Source: Candidatus Bariatricus faecipullorum
GTDB taxonomy: Bacteria > Bacillota > Clostridia > Lachnospirales > Lachnospiraceae
Reading direction: 5' to 3'
Assembly (NCBI GenBank): GCA_019118525.1
Contig: DWYV01000016.1
Coordinates: 1 to 64,000, forward strand
Length of the DNA: 64,000 nucleotides
In this document: positions 42,398 through 51,027 of the stretch, piece after piece
Layout: each line of letters opens with the position of its first letter
How positions within the stretch are numbered: the stretch's first letter is position 1
Program-made: the position numbers and the translations under genes
Notes under the pieces: model-generated
Seen by the model: only the letters and a program-made list of their open reading frames with translations
Told to the model about the DNA's origin: nothing
Database searches by the model: none

Positions 42398-43339
42398 ATG
42401 GTGAATATTCAGAAAGTGGCAGTGATTGGCTGCGGATTTGTAGGGTCCACCATTGCCTTTACCTTAATGCAGAGGGGAATTTTTTCAGAAATGGTTCTGC
42501 TGGACATGAATCAGGAAAAAGCGGAGGGGGAGGCCATGGACATCAGCCATGGATTGCCTTTTGCCCATACCATGGAGATTTATGCGGGAACCTATGAAGA
42601 TATCCGGGACGCGGCCCTGGTGATAATTACCGCAGGCGCAAATCAGAAGCCGGAAGAGACAAGGCTGGATCTGGTACAGAAAAATACCCGGATTATGCAG
42701 TCTGTCGTCCGGGAAATCTGCCGCGTGGGCTGTGAGGGAATTCTGCTGGTGGTGTCCAATCCGGTGGACATTCTGACCTATGTGGCGCTTCGGGAATCCG
42801 GTTTCCCAAGGGAGAGGGTTATCGGTTCGGGTACCGTGCTGGACACTGCCAGACTGAAATATCTGCTGGGACGGCTTCTGAAGGTGGACAGCCGGAATGT
42901 CCATGCATTTATCATCGGGGAGCATGGGGACAGCGAACTGGCCGTTTGGAGCTCTGCCAATATATCCGGCATCGACCTGGAGCATTTCCGGGAACTGCGG
43001 GGAATTCCCCGGGAACAGTGCAGCTGGAAGGAGATTTATGAGGACGTCAGGGACAGTGCCTATGATATTATCCGGTGCAAAGGGGCGACCTATTACGGAA
43101 TCGGCATAGCAGTGGCCCGCATAGCGGAGTGTATTGTCCGGGATGGGGAGACGGTACTTCCGGTATCGGTTCTGCTGAAAGGGGAGTACGGTCTGGAAGG
43201 GCTCTGCCTGAGTATCCCAGCCATTGTGGGGCAGAACGGCGCGGAACAGGTGCTGGAGATTGAACTTGGCCGGGAGGAGAAGGAGAAACTGGAGGAATCC
43301 GCCCGGCAGCTTCAGGAGGTGCTGAAAAAAATCTGGTAA
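42398..43339 (+). CDS. ldh: L-lactate dehydrogenase
   Basis: A 313-residue NAD-dependent enzyme converting pyruvate to lactate. The NAD loop is VIGCGFVGSTIAF (residues 8-20). Asp in VLLDMN favours NADH over NADPH. Substrate and catalytic residues are in ETRLDLVQKN, SNPVDILTY and the histidine motif GEHGDSELAVWS. Starting at 42398 gives a normal family length; the longer frame would read through the regulatory hairpin. A malate dehydrogenase is less likely given the motifs. Confidence 0.9.
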   Translation: MVNIQKVAVIGCGFVGSTIAFTLMQRGIFSEMVLLDMNQEKAEGEAMDISHGLPFAHTMEIYAGTYEDIRDAALVIITAGANQKPEETRLDLVQKNTRIMQSVVREICRVGCEGILLVVSNPVDILTYVALRESGFPRERVIGSGTVLDTARLKYLLGRLLKVDSRNVHAFIIGEHGDSELAVWSSANISGIDLEHFRELRGIPREQCSWKEIYEDVRDSAYDIIRCKGATYYGIGIAVARIAECIVRDGETVLPVSVLLKGEYGLEGLCLSIPAIVGQNGAEQVLEIELGREEKEKLEESARQLQEVLKKIW

Positions 43340-43408
43340 TTCCCCGGGAACCGTTTTATAATAGGAGAAAAGAGAACGCACCGTTCCCGTGGACAAGGAG
43401 GGTTTGAT

Positions 43409-43762
43409 ATGGGAGAGGCAAACAGACTGATTTTTGCAGTACTGCAGAAGGAAGATTATAAGGCGACACTGAAAGAGCTGAACGAAAAGAAGATTTTCGT
43501 AACCAGGCTGAGCAGCAGCGGCGGTTTCCTCCAGAAAGAAAATGTAACGATTATGATAGGTGTGGAAGAAGACCGCTGGCAGGAGACGGTAGATATTCTG
43601 AAAGCAAAGGCAGGACGCAGGAAGGAGACGATATATGCAATGCCGGAACCCTCGGCCGCAGGAAGCATGTATTCCCAGATGGGGGCGCCGGTTCCCATCG
43701 AGCGGGAAACCGGAGGCGTGACAATCTTTACAATGGAACTCCAGAAGCTGGAAAAGTTTTAA
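43409..43762 (+). CDS. darA: cyclic-di-AMP receptor DarA (PII-like)
   Basis: A 117-residue PII-like protein that binds cyclic di-AMP. The family opening NRLIFAVLQKEDY and the conserved TRLSSSGGFLQKENVTIMIG (residues 31-50) with the c-di-AMP-contacting glycines are clear, as is the closing GGVTIFTMELQKLEKF. DarA-type proteins report second-messenger levels to still poorly known partners. It stands alone with a terminator behind it. Confidence 0.93.
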   Translation: MGEANRLIFAVLQKEDYKATLKELNEKKIFVTRLSSSGGFLQKENVTIMIGVEEDRWQETVDILKAKAGRRKETIYAMPEPSAAGSMYSQMGAPVPIERETGGVTIFTMELQKLEKF

Positions 43763-43766
43763 CCGG

Positions 43767-43793
43767 ATGGCGGCAGAGATGCCGCCATTTTTG
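43767..43793 (+). terminator. terminator of darA
   Basis: ATGGCGGC and GCCGCCAT surround AGAGAT and are followed by TTTTTG. Confidence 0.88.
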
Positions 43794-43795
43794 TC

Positions 43796-43824
43796 TTTGC
43801 AAAATCCGAAATTTAGCGTATGAT
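43796..43824 (+). promoter_or_regulatory. promoter of the ABC exporter gene
   Basis: TTTGCA (43796-43801), a 17-bp spacer and TATGAT (43819-43824). Confidence 0.6.
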
Positions 43825-43870
43825 AGAGTAAGCGTGAGAAATACGGGATGACTGAAGGAGGAGAAAAAAT

Positions 43871-45586
43871 ATGTTTCGGACACTGGTTTCATATTTTAAA
43901 CCACATAAGAAAATTTTTATTCTGGATATGTTCTGTGCCGTGCTTGTGGCGGCGATAGACCTGGCTTTTCCGGTGGTTTCCAGGATGGCGATGTATGAGC
44001 TGCTGCCGGGGAAACTGTACCAGGCCTTTTTTACTGTGATGCTGGTGATGGCGCTCTGCTATGTACTGCGCTCCATCTGTAACTATATCATGACATACTG
44101 GGGCCATACGTTTGGCGTGCGGGTGGAGGCCGATATCCGGGAGGATTTGTTCCGGCACCTGCAGAGTCTGGATTTTTCCTTTTATGACGCGAACCGGACG
44201 GGAAAAATTATGAACCGTCTGACGGGAGATTTGTTTGAGATTACGGAGCTTGCCCATCACGGCCCGGAAGATTTGCTGATTTCGGTGCTGACCATTGTGG
44301 GCGCTCTGGGATTTATGTTTACCATTGAGTGGCGGCTGGCCCTTATCGTGGCGGTCATTATTCCGGTATTCCTGCTGGTGGTCATGGCCTGCCGGAAGAG
44401 TATGGGGGCGGCGTCCCTGAAGGTAAAGCAGAAGATGGCGGCTATCAATGCGGACATTGAGTCCTGCATTTCCGGCATGAAGACTTCCAAGGCATTTGCC
44501 AATGAAGAGGTGGAGCAGGACCGTTTTGGAAAGTCCAATAACGTGTTTAAGGAATCCAAAAGCGGATACTACAAAGCCATGGGACGTTTTAACGCCAGTA
44601 TGGAATTTTTTATGTGTATCCTCCCGGTCGTTGTGATAACTTTTGGCGGCTGGCAGATTATGGACGGCCGGATGAACTATATTGATTTGATTACATTTAA
44701 CCTCTATATCAGTGCGTTTACGACACCGGTGAGAAAGCTCTCCAACTTTGCGGAGATTTTTACAAACGGAACCGCCGGACTGCGCCGGTTTATGGAAGTC
44801 ATGGAGCAAAAGCCCACGATTCCGGAAGCGCCGGACGCGAAAGAACTGAAAGTGACCCGTGGAGAAATCGAGCTGGAGAACGTAAGCTTCTCCTATAAAG
44901 AAGAGGGCGCCGAGGTGCTGGATCATGTGAACCTTCATGTGGAACCGGGCCAGACGGTAGCCGTGGTAGGCCAGTCCGGCGGCGGAAAGACGACGCTCTG
45001 CCAGCTTCTTCCCCGGTTTTACGATGTGACGGAGGGCAGCGTGCGCATTGACGGCACGGACGTCCGGGATGTGACAAAAAAGTCCCTTCGGGATAATATC
45101 GGAATCGTTCAGCAGGATGTGTTCCTCTTCGCGGATACCATACTGGAAAACATTCGCTACGGACGCCCCGGAGCTTCTTATGAAGAAGTCGTGATGGCGG
45201 CAAAAGAAGCGGAAATTTACGATGACATCATGGAGATGCCCGAACAGTTCGAAACCTATGTAGGCGAACGCGGGACCATGCTCTCCGGCGGCCAGAAGCA
45301 GCGGATAGCCATCGCCCGGATATTCCTGAAAAATCCCAGAATCCTGATACTGGACGAAGCTACATCGGCCCTGGATACCGTCACGGAAAGCCGGATTCAG
45401 GCCAGCTTCGATGAACTGTCCCAGGGAAGAACCACCCTGGTTATCGCCCACCGGCTTGCCACGGTAAAAAATGCAGACCGGATTATCCTCATCGAAGAAG
45501 GCCGGATTGTAGAAAACGGAACCCATGAAGAACTGCTGGCCCTGAACGGACGGTATGCAAAACTTTATAATACGCAGCAGCTTTAA
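43871..45586 (+). CDS. ABC transporter, fused permease/ATPase (exporter type)
   Basis: A 571-residue half-transporter of the MsbA/multidrug type. The transmembrane domain with six helices covers about residues 10-310. The ATPase domain has Walker A GQSGGGKTT, the Q-loop in IVQQDVFLFADTI, signature MLSGGQKQR, Walker B ILILDEATSALD and the H-loop IAHRLAT. It would work as a homodimer, as no second half-transporter is adjacent. It probably exports a lipid, drug or peptide. A REP-like palindrome follows directly. Confidence 0.92.
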   Translation: MFRTLVSYFKPHKKIFILDMFCAVLVAAIDLAFPVVSRMAMYELLPGKLYQAFFTVMLVMALCYVLRSICNYIMTYWGHTFGVRVEADIREDLFRHLQSLDFSFYDANRTGKIMNRLTGDLFEITELAHHGPEDLLISVLTIVGALGFMFTIEWRLALIVAVIIPVFLLVVMACRKSMGAASLKVKQKMAAINADIESCISGMKTSKAFANEEVEQDRFGKSNNVFKESKSGYYKAMGRFNASMEFFMCILPVVVITFGGWQIMDGRMNYIDLITFNLYISAFTTPVRKLSNFAEIFTNGTAGLRRFMEVMEQKPTIPEAPDAKELKVTRGEIELENVSFSYKEEGAEVLDHVNLHVEPGQTVAVVGQSGGGKTTLCQLLPRFYDVTEGSVRIDGTDVRDVTKKSLRDNIGIVQQDVFLFADTILENIRYGRPGASYEEVVMAAKEAEIYDDIMEMPEQFETYVGERGTMLSGGQKQRIAIARIFLKNPRILILDEATSALDTVTESRIQASFDELSQGRTTLVIAHRLATVKNADRIILIEEGRIVENGTHEELLALNGRYAKLYNTQQL

Positions 45587-45594
45587 GTTTAAGT

Positions 45595-45655
45595 GGGGAC
45601 GGGTACGGGCCGGCCCGTACCCGTCCCCGAGGACAACTTGGAAACAATTCAGACA
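45595..45655 (+). repeat. REP-like palindrome with tail, copy B
   Basis: Bases 45595-45628 are a perfect 34-bp palindrome beginning GGGGACGGGTACGGGCC. A tail with ACAACTTGGAAACAATTC follows. The palindrome is identical to copy C (55425-55458) and related to copy A at the contig start. It sits in the 80-bp gap between the ABC exporter and the cysteine-synthase-like gene. Confidence 0.85.
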
Positions 45656-45675
45656 ACAAGAAAGGTGTGATTCAG

Positions 45676-46605
45676 GTGGTATATAACAATGTGCTGGATG
45701 CGATGGGGCATACGCCGCTGATTCGGTTGAACCGGATGGCGGAGCCGGGAGACGCGCAGGTGCTGGTGAAATTTGAGGCGCTGAATGTGGGTGGTTCGAT
45801 TAAGACCAGGACGGCCATGCATATGCTGGAAAAGGCTGAGGCAGAAGGAAAAATCCATGAGAATACGGTGATTGTGGAGCCTACCAGCGGGAACCAGGGA
45901 ATCGGCCTGGCGCTCGTGGGAGCGGTGAAGGGATATAAAACGGTGATTATTATGCCGGATTCGGTCAGTGAGGAACGGCGGAAGCTGGTGCGTCATTATG
46001 GGGCCGAGGTGATTCTGGTGCATGATGCGGGGGATATCGGCGCCTGCATTCGGGAATGTCTGGAGAGGGCTCTTTCCATGGCCCGGGAAAATCCGGATGT
46101 GTATGTGCCCCAGCAGTTTGAAAACGAAGCAAATGTGGAGGTTCATAAACTGCAGACTGCCCGGGAAATCCTGGAGCAGGCAGAGACGCCCATCCACGGA
46201 TTCTGCTCCGGTATCGGAACCGGCGGTACCATCACAGGAGTCGGAGAAGTACTGAAGGGGGCAAATCCGGACATCGAAATCTGGGCGGTGGAGCCGGAAA
46301 ATGCGGCGCTTCTTTCCGGGGGAAGCATTGGTACCCATCTTCAGATGGGCATCGGGGACGGAATCATCCCGCCGATTCTGAACCGGGAAATCTACAGCCG
46401 GATTGTTACGGTGACGGACGAAGAGGCTATCGGCACGGCAAAAGACCTGGCAAAAAAAGAGGGCCTGATGTGTGGCATTTCCGCAGGCACCAATGTGGCG
46501 GCGGCACTGCGTATGGCAAAAGAGCTGGGCGAGGGAAAAACCGTGGTGACCATACTTCCGGATACGGCAGAACGGTATTTCAGCACGGAGCTGTTTGCGG
46601 ATTAG
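45676..46605 (+). CDS. cysteine synthase-family PLP enzyme
   Basis: A 309-residue fold-type II PLP enzyme of the CysK/CysM group. The PLP lysine is in NVGGSIKTRTA (near residue 41; the usual GSIKDR has D changed to T). The substrate loop is TSGNQGIG, the phosphate cradle GTGGTITGVGEVL and the serine site SAGTNVAAAL. It makes cysteine or a related beta-substituted alanine from (O-acetyl)serine. The GTG at 45676 is preferred because AAAGGTG lies eight bases before it; a GTG at 45667 overlaps that site. Confidence 0.85.
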   Translation: MVYNNVLDAMGHTPLIRLNRMAEPGDAQVLVKFEALNVGGSIKTRTAMHMLEKAEAEGKIHENTVIVEPTSGNQGIGLALVGAVKGYKTVIIMPDSVSEERRKLVRHYGAEVILVHDAGDIGACIRECLERALSMARENPDVYVPQQFENEANVEVHKLQTAREILEQAETPIHGFCSGIGTGGTITGVGEVLKGANPDIEIWAVEPENAALLSGGSIGTHLQMGIGDGIIPPILNREIYSRIVTVTDEEAIGTAKDLAKKEGLMCGISAGTNVAAALRMAKELGEGKTVVTILPDTAERYFSTELFAD

Positions 46606-46609
46606 ACTC

Positions 46610-46638
46610 TTTACAAACCCGGGGGAATCCCGTATAAT
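46610..46638 (+). promoter_or_regulatory. promoter of thiC
   Basis: TTTACA (46610-46615), 17 bp, TATAAT (46633-46638). The start point near 46645 would place the TPP riboswitch in the 5' leader. Confidence 0.8.
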
Positions 46639-46687
46639 GTGAACTAGCAGAGAGGCAGGCAAACTGTCTCACAGAAACAACAGTAAA

Positions 46688-46773
46688 AACGGGGTGCTTG
46701 CAGGAAGCAGGCTGAGAGTAAGCTGTACCGCTTTAACCCATAACCTGATTTGGATAATGCCAACGTAGGGACA
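46688..46773 (+). promoter_or_regulatory. TPP riboswitch (THI element)
   Basis: The conserved parts are all present in order: GGGGTGC, GGCTGAGAGTAAGC, AACCCATAACCTGAT and TGGATAATGCCAACGTAGGGA. It senses thiamine pyrophosphate and should switch off thiC through the intrinsic terminator at 46802-46837. Confidence 0.95.
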
Positions 46774-46801
46774 TATGCATGAAAGAAAGACGGAGTCTGA
46801 G

Positions 46802-46837
46802 ACTGCTGTGGTGCGTTTGCATTACAGCAGTTTTTTT
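46802..46837 (+). terminator. riboswitch expression-platform terminator
   Basis: ACTGCTGT (46802-46809) pairs with ACAGCAGT (46824-46831) and runs into seven Ts. It lies 29 bp downstream of the aptamer, as expected for transcriptional control. Confidence 0.85.
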
Positions 46838-46981
46838 GCGCGATACGCTCGGAGGGCGACCGCCGTGCTTGCACGAGCGGGCATCCGACGGGCAACGGTC
46901 ATCGAGCGGTAATGCCGCGAGATGAGCGAGGTATCGCGGTGAGCGGGTAGGGGAAGGAACTTACCCTATCCGCTTGCGATA
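46838..46981 (+). repeat. dispersed structured repeat, copy 2, inside the thiC leader
   Basis: It nearly matches 12685-12829 over its whole length. In the hairpin after CATCGAG, copy 1 has TGGC-AAT-GCCA and this copy has CGGT-AAT-GCCG (46907-46917). A T-A pair has become C-G and a C-G pair T-G, so pairing is kept. The element starts right after the riboswitch terminator's T-tract and ends about 90 bp before the thiC ATG, so it is transcribed whenever the riboswitch is on. Confidence 0.8.
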
Positions 46982-47071
46982 CGCCGGCAAGTACAGCGAA
47001 CAACTCTGCTGTGAGCTGTGCGGTATCGCAGGGCCGGGCAGGTACACCGTAAAAAAGAAGGGAGAAACACT

Positions 47072-48376
47072 ATGAGAAATTATGCAACACAGATGGAAGC
47101 TGCCAGAAAAGGAATTGTCACTCCGGAACTGGAAGCAGTTGCCAGAAAAGAACAGATGACAACAGAGGAACTGATGCCTCTGGTAGCAGAAGGAAAGGTG
47201 GTAATCTGTGCCAATAAAAACCACACCTGCCTGGATCCCCAGGGGGTTGGCTCCATGCTCAGCACGAAAATCAATGTTAATCTGGGCGTTTCCCGGGACT
47301 GCAAGGATTACGATGTAGAGATGGAAAAAGTCATGCAGGCAGTCCATATGGGAGCACATGCCATTATGGATTTGTCCTCCCACGGAGATACCATCCCCTT
47401 CCGCAGAAAACTGACCCACGAATGTCCGGCCATGATTGGAACCGTGCCGATTTATGACTCAGTTATTCATTATCAGAGAGACCTGGATACACTGACCGCA
47501 AAGGATTTCCTGGACGTTATCCGCCTGCATGCCGAGGACGGAGTGGATTTTGTAACCCTGCACTGCGGAATCACCCGGAAAACCATTGACCAGATTCGGA
47601 AGCACAAACGGAAAACGAACATTGTATCCCGGGGTGGTTCCCTCGTATTTGCCTGGATGTGCATGACCGGGGAAGAAAATCCCTTCTATGAGTATTTTGA
47701 TGAAATCCTGGATATCTGCCGGGAATACGACGTGACCATTTCCCTGGGAGACGCCTGCCGTCCCGGATGTCTGGCGGACGGTACCGATGTCTGCCAGATT
47801 GAGGAACTGGTGCGTCTGGGAGAACTGACAAAACGTGCCTGGGAAAAAGATGTGCAGGTTATGGTAGAGGGACCGGGCCACATGCCCATGGACCAGATTG
47901 CGGCCAACATGAAAGTACAGCAGTCTCTCTGCGGCGGCGCGCCTTTCTATGTACTGGGACCCATCGTGACGGATATCGCTCCCGGTTATGACCACATTAC
48001 AGCGGCCATCGGCGGAGCCATCGCCGCAGCTTCAGGCGCGGCATTTCTCTGCTATGTGACACCGGCAGAACATCTGGCCCTGCCCAATGTAGAAGACGTA
48101 AAGCAGGGAATTATGGCCTCCAAAATTGCGGCCCATGCGGCGGATATCGCAAAAGGTGTCCGGGGAGCCAGAGAGATGGACGATAAAATGGCGGACGCCA
48201 GAAGAAAACTGGACTGGGAAGCACAGTGGGCCTGCGCCATGGATCCCGAAACAGCAAAACGCATCCGGGAAGAACGGAAACCAGAACACGACGACACCTG
48301 CTCCATGTGTGGAAAATTCTGCGCCGTACGAAGCATGAACAAAGCCCTTGCCGGCGAGCATATAGATATACTTTAA
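47072..48376 (+). CDS. thiC: phosphomethylpyrimidine synthase ThiC
   Basis: A 434-residue radical SAM enzyme that rearranges aminoimidazole ribotide into the hydroxymethylpyrimidine phosphate of thiamine. It is the shorter clostridial form without the long N-terminal extension. The C-terminal [4Fe-4S] cluster motif reads CSMCGKFC (C-x2-C-x3-C rather than the classical C-x2-C-x4-C), and [11 protein letters not shown] and [12 protein letters not shown] are typical. The start at 47072 follows GAAGGGAG. It is controlled by the TPP riboswitch. No other thi gene is next to it. Confidence 0.95.
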   Translation: MRNYATQMEAARKGIVTPELEAVARKEQMTTEELMPLVAEGKVVICANKNHTCLDPQGVGSMLSTKINVNLGVSRDCKDYDVEMEKVMQAVHMGAHAIMDLSSHGDTIPFRRKLTHECPAMIGTVPIYDSVIHYQRDLDTLTAKDFLDVIRLHAEDGVDFVTLHCGITRKTIDQIRKHKRKTNIVSRGGSLVFAWMCMTGEENPFYEYFDEILDICREYDVTISLGDACRPGCLADGTDVCQIEELVRLGELTKRAWEKDVQVMVEGPGHMPMDQIAANMKVQQSLCGGAPFYVLGPIVTDIAPGYDHITAAIGGAIAAASGAAFLCYVTPAEHLALPNVEDVKQGIMASKIAAHAADIAKGVRGAREMDDKMADARRKLDWEAQWACAMDPETAKRIREERKPEHDDTCSMCGKFCAVRSMNKALAGEHIDIL

Positions 48377-48535
48377 CAGTTCAGCCGTCCATGTGCACCC
48401 CAGACGGCTCATGCTTGCATGAAAGCCGCCCGGGGTGCACATGGACGAGGGGAGCGCCCGCATATGAGCAAAGAAGGCGGCAAAGCCGCCAGTAAGCACG
48501 GCAGTGCGACTTTGCGAATGGCGCGCCTGAACTGT
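48376..48535 (+). repeat. long hairpin element after thiC
   Basis: A perfect 15-bp stem (48387-48401 with 48432-48446) is extended inside by CGGCT/AGCCG and the cap CATGCTTGCATG (48410-48421). ACAGTTCAG at 48376 is complementary to CTGAACTGT at 48527-48535, which would close a larger domain. It may serve as the thiC terminator, but it is far longer than needed. Confidence 0.6.
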
Positions 48536-48705
48536 GGAAAAAGAACTGTGAGGACGAGTCGCCTGAGGCGCCCGAATAAGGCCCGCATATGAGCAAAGAA
48601 GGCGGCAAAGCCGCCAGTAAGCACGGCAGTGCGACTTTGCGAATGGCGCGCCTGAACTGTAGAAAAAGAACTGTGAGGGCGAGGCGCCTGAAGCGCCCGA
48701 ATAAG
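48456..48705 (+). repeat. two tandem 125-bp repeats
   Basis: The unit starting GCCCGCATATGAGCAAAG occurs at 48456-48580 and again at 48581-48705, with only a few differences between them. Each unit holds GGCGGCAAAGCCGCC and GCACGGCAGTGC hairpins. The first unit's left part belongs to the long hairpin element before it. No ribosome site or plausible protein explains them. Confidence 0.85.
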
Positions 48706-48719
48706 GCCCGCAAATATTC

Positions 48720-48748
48720 TTGCTTTTTCCCTAAAATTGCCGTATACT
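48720..48748 (+). promoter_or_regulatory. promoter of the HelD-like gene
   Basis: TTGCTT (48720-48725), 17 bp, TATACT (48743-48748), directly after the tandem repeats. The remaining ~145 bp to the start codon contain a TTCCGGCTGG-type inverted repeat (CCGGAAGAG.TTCTCTTCCGG, about 48810-48832). Confidence 0.6.
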
Positions 48749-48893
48749 GAATATCACCTTTATCTGGAGGGTGCCCGAACCAGGCGCCCGCTTCAGATTT
48801 TATATCCAGCCGGAAGAGTTCTCTTCCGGCTGATGTGCGCCCTGGGAAAGGGAATGCAGACAGGATAAAATTTGAGAATAGTGAGGGAATGAG

Positions 48894-50948
48894 ATGAATC
48901 AGGAAAAGGAAAGAGACAGAGAGGAAGAACAGCTGCTGGAAGAGCAGCACCTGCAATCCTGCCGGGAGATTATCCGGGAAAATATCCGCAGATATGAAGA
49001 AAAGGAGGCCCGGGAGCGGCAGGAAGTGACCGGACTTTTCCAGTCCGTGAGAAAAGGAGAAGGGGATTCCTACGGACTGCTGACTGCGGAACAGAACATT
49101 CTGGAGCACACCAGAAACATGCTCCGGAAAAGCCGGGCGGCCCTGGGGAAGGCTTATTTTGGCCGGATTGACTATGACGATATCACCTACGGCGTATGGG
49201 AGAGCCGCTATATCGGGAAAAACGGAGTTACGGCAGAAAACGGCGACGTGGTGATTGTGGACTGGCGGGCGCCGGTGGCAGGCGTCTATTACGAAAACGA
49301 GGCGGGGCCCGGACAGTATCAGGTTCCGGGAAGCGAAGACGTGGAGATTAACCTGAAAAAGAAGAGGACATACGACATTTCCGGCGAAAAGCTGCTGGGC
49401 TTTTATGACGATGATGTGGCGGCAAACGACGAACTGCTGGTCAAGTATCTGTCCCAGCACAAAGAAGCTGTGCTGGGCGATATTATTGCGACGATTCAGA
49501 AAGAGCAGAACGTCATTATCCGGGACAGCCCCACGAAAAACATGATTGTGCAGGGCGTGGCGGGAAGCGGGAAAACCACAGTGGCTCTGCACCGGATTTC
49601 CTGGCTGCTTTACAATTATGAGGACAGATACAAACCTTCGGAATTCTGTATTGTAGGAAGCACGGACATGCTGCTGAATTACATCAGCAGCGGCCTTCCG
49701 GAGCTGGATGTCAACCAGGTGTCCCAGATGCGGATGGATGTGTTTCTCCCCCATTTGATGGGAAGAGCCTGGAAGAAACAATTCCAGGTGGTGCCGGACA
49801 GTTCCGACGCTCCGGTAAAGAGCCGGCTCTGGTTTGCCAGAAAGCTGGAAGATTTCCTGACCCGCTGGAGAGCCCGCTATCTGAACCTGGAGGAAATCCG
49901 GGACCGGGAAATCGGGGTGATTCTCTCCAGGGAAAATATGGAAGAGACCAGCCGGAGAAATCCGGAACTCTCCCTTTTGCAGCTGGAAAAGCTTCTGAAC
50001 GAGAGAATCGCTTCCCGTATCCGGTTTCTGTGTACAGAAAAAGATGAAAACTTCCGGAAACGAAAACGGGAAGAATATAAAAAATATTTTCACTCGGCAG
50101 ACCGGAAATGGACGGAGACGGAAATCTACCGGAAGTTTTTAGAGGAGCTGGAAAGCCAGGGAGTAAAAATCGGGAAGGATACGCTGGAAGGAATCGGGAA
50201 GGGCCGGTTTGACATCTACGACACGGCGGCCCTGGGGCTCGTTTACCAGCGGATTCTGCGGAAAAAAGGGGACGAGGAATTCAGCCAGATTATTGTGGAC
50301 GAGGCCCAGGATTTCGGGGAAACTGTCTATTATGCCATGAAGCAGATGCTGCCGGACTGTTACTTTACCATTATGGGAGATGTTTCCCAGAATATCTGGT
50401 ACGATACGGGGATGAACAGCTGGGAAAATTTAAAAGAGATTCTTTTTGACACAGAGCGGGACAGTTTCTATCTGCTGGCAAAAAGCTACCGGAACACCAT
50501 AGAAATTTCGGAGTGCGCCGGAAAAATTCTGGAAAAAGCTTCTCAGGGCGCCTATAAAATCCAGCCCGTTATCCGCCATGGGAAAGCGGTGGAAACGGAT
50601 ATCCTGCCGGAAGAAAAGCTGACCGGAAAACTGGCGGAACTGCTGAAGCAGGAAAAGGAAAAAGGATTTGAGACCATTGCGGTCGTGACCAGAACGGAAG
50701 AGGAAGCCGGAGAACTTTGCGCCCTTCTGGGAACAGAAGAGGGAGAGAGCTTTCACAACGGAGTTATGGTTCTGCCGGTAAGGAGGACAAAAGGGCTGGA
50801 GTTTGATGTGGTCATTCTCTGGAAACCGGATGAGAGCCATTATAAAAACGAGCCGGGAGACGCCAGACTTTTGTACGTGGCTGTTACCCGGGCGCTTCAT
50901 GAACTGTATCTGCTGGGAGACAAAGAAGAGAGCAGCCTGTTTGCGTAG
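48894..50948 (+). CDS. HelD/UvrD-like superfamily 1 helicase
   Basis: A 684-residue SF1 ATPase of the HelD type, which binds RNA polymerase and removes stalled complexes from DNA. The coiled-coil N-terminal arm (about residues 1-80) is rich in Glu and Arg. Walker A is VQGVAGSGKTT near residues 218-228, the Walker B-like motif is IIVDEAQDFG, and the late motifs include VLPVRRTKGLEFDVVIL and LLYVAVTRALHELYL. The arm plus helicase core and the length fit HelD better than UvrD or PcrA. It has its own promoter and terminator. Confidence 0.88.
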   Translation: MNQEKERDREEEQLLEEQHLQSCREIIRENIRRYEEKEARERQEVTGLFQSVRKGEGDSYGLLTAEQNILEHTRNMLRKSRAALGKAYFGRIDYDDITYGVWESRYIGKNGVTAENGDVVIVDWRAPVAGVYYENEAGPGQYQVPGSEDVEINLKKKRTYDISGEKLLGFYDDDVAANDELLVKYLSQHKEAVLGDIIATIQKEQNVIIRDSPTKNMIVQGVAGSGKTTVALHRISWLLYNYEDRYKPSEFCIVGSTDMLLNYISSGLPELDVNQVSQMRMDVFLPHLMGRAWKKQFQVVPDSSDAPVKSRLWFARKLEDFLTRWRARYLNLEEIRDREIGVILSRENMEETSRRNPELSLLQLEKLLNERIASRIRFLCTEKDENFRKRKREEYKKYFHSADRKWTETEIYRKFLEELESQGVKIGKDTLEGIGKGRFDIYDTAALGLVYQRILRKKGDEEFSQIIVDEAQDFGETVYYAMKQMLPDCYFTIMGDVSQNIWYDTGMNSWENLKEILFDTERDSFYLLAKSYRNTIEISECAGKILEKASQGAYKIQPVIRHGKAVETDILPEEKLTGKLAELLKQEKEKGFETIAVVTRTEEEAGELCALLGTEEGESFHNGVMVLPVRRTKGLEFDVVILWKPDESHYKNEPGDARLLYVAVTRALHELYLLGDKEESSLFA

Positions 50949-50969
50949 GGCTGCTCTCTAACATTTTTG
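50927..50969 (+). terminator. terminator of the HelD-like gene
   Basis: AGAGAGCAGCC (50927-50937) pairs with GGCTGCTCTCT (50949-50959). The stem includes the last codons and the stop, and TTTTTG follows shortly after. Confidence 0.75.
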
Positions 50970-51027
50970 TAATATTCGGGAATCCGGCGGGAAATTCTGT
51001 TACAATAAAGGCCAGGAGGAACGTGAC

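Noticed and set aside
43889..45526. 545-codon open frame on the minus strand
   Set aside because: It mirrors the ABC exporter gene, is rich in His, Gln and Arg, and has no family resemblance.
46644..46895. Small minus-strand gene in the thiC leader
   Set aside because: It overlaps the TPP riboswitch and the structured repeat and has no ribosome site.
48456..48705. CRISPR array
   Set aside because: There are only two long (125-bp) direct units with no spacers and no cas genes nearby.
48381..50093. 570-codon open frame on the minus strand
   Set aside because: It is antisense to the HelD-like helicase and the repeats, has low-complexity Phe/Pro-rich composition and no recognisable domain; the plus-strand gene has clear motifs.
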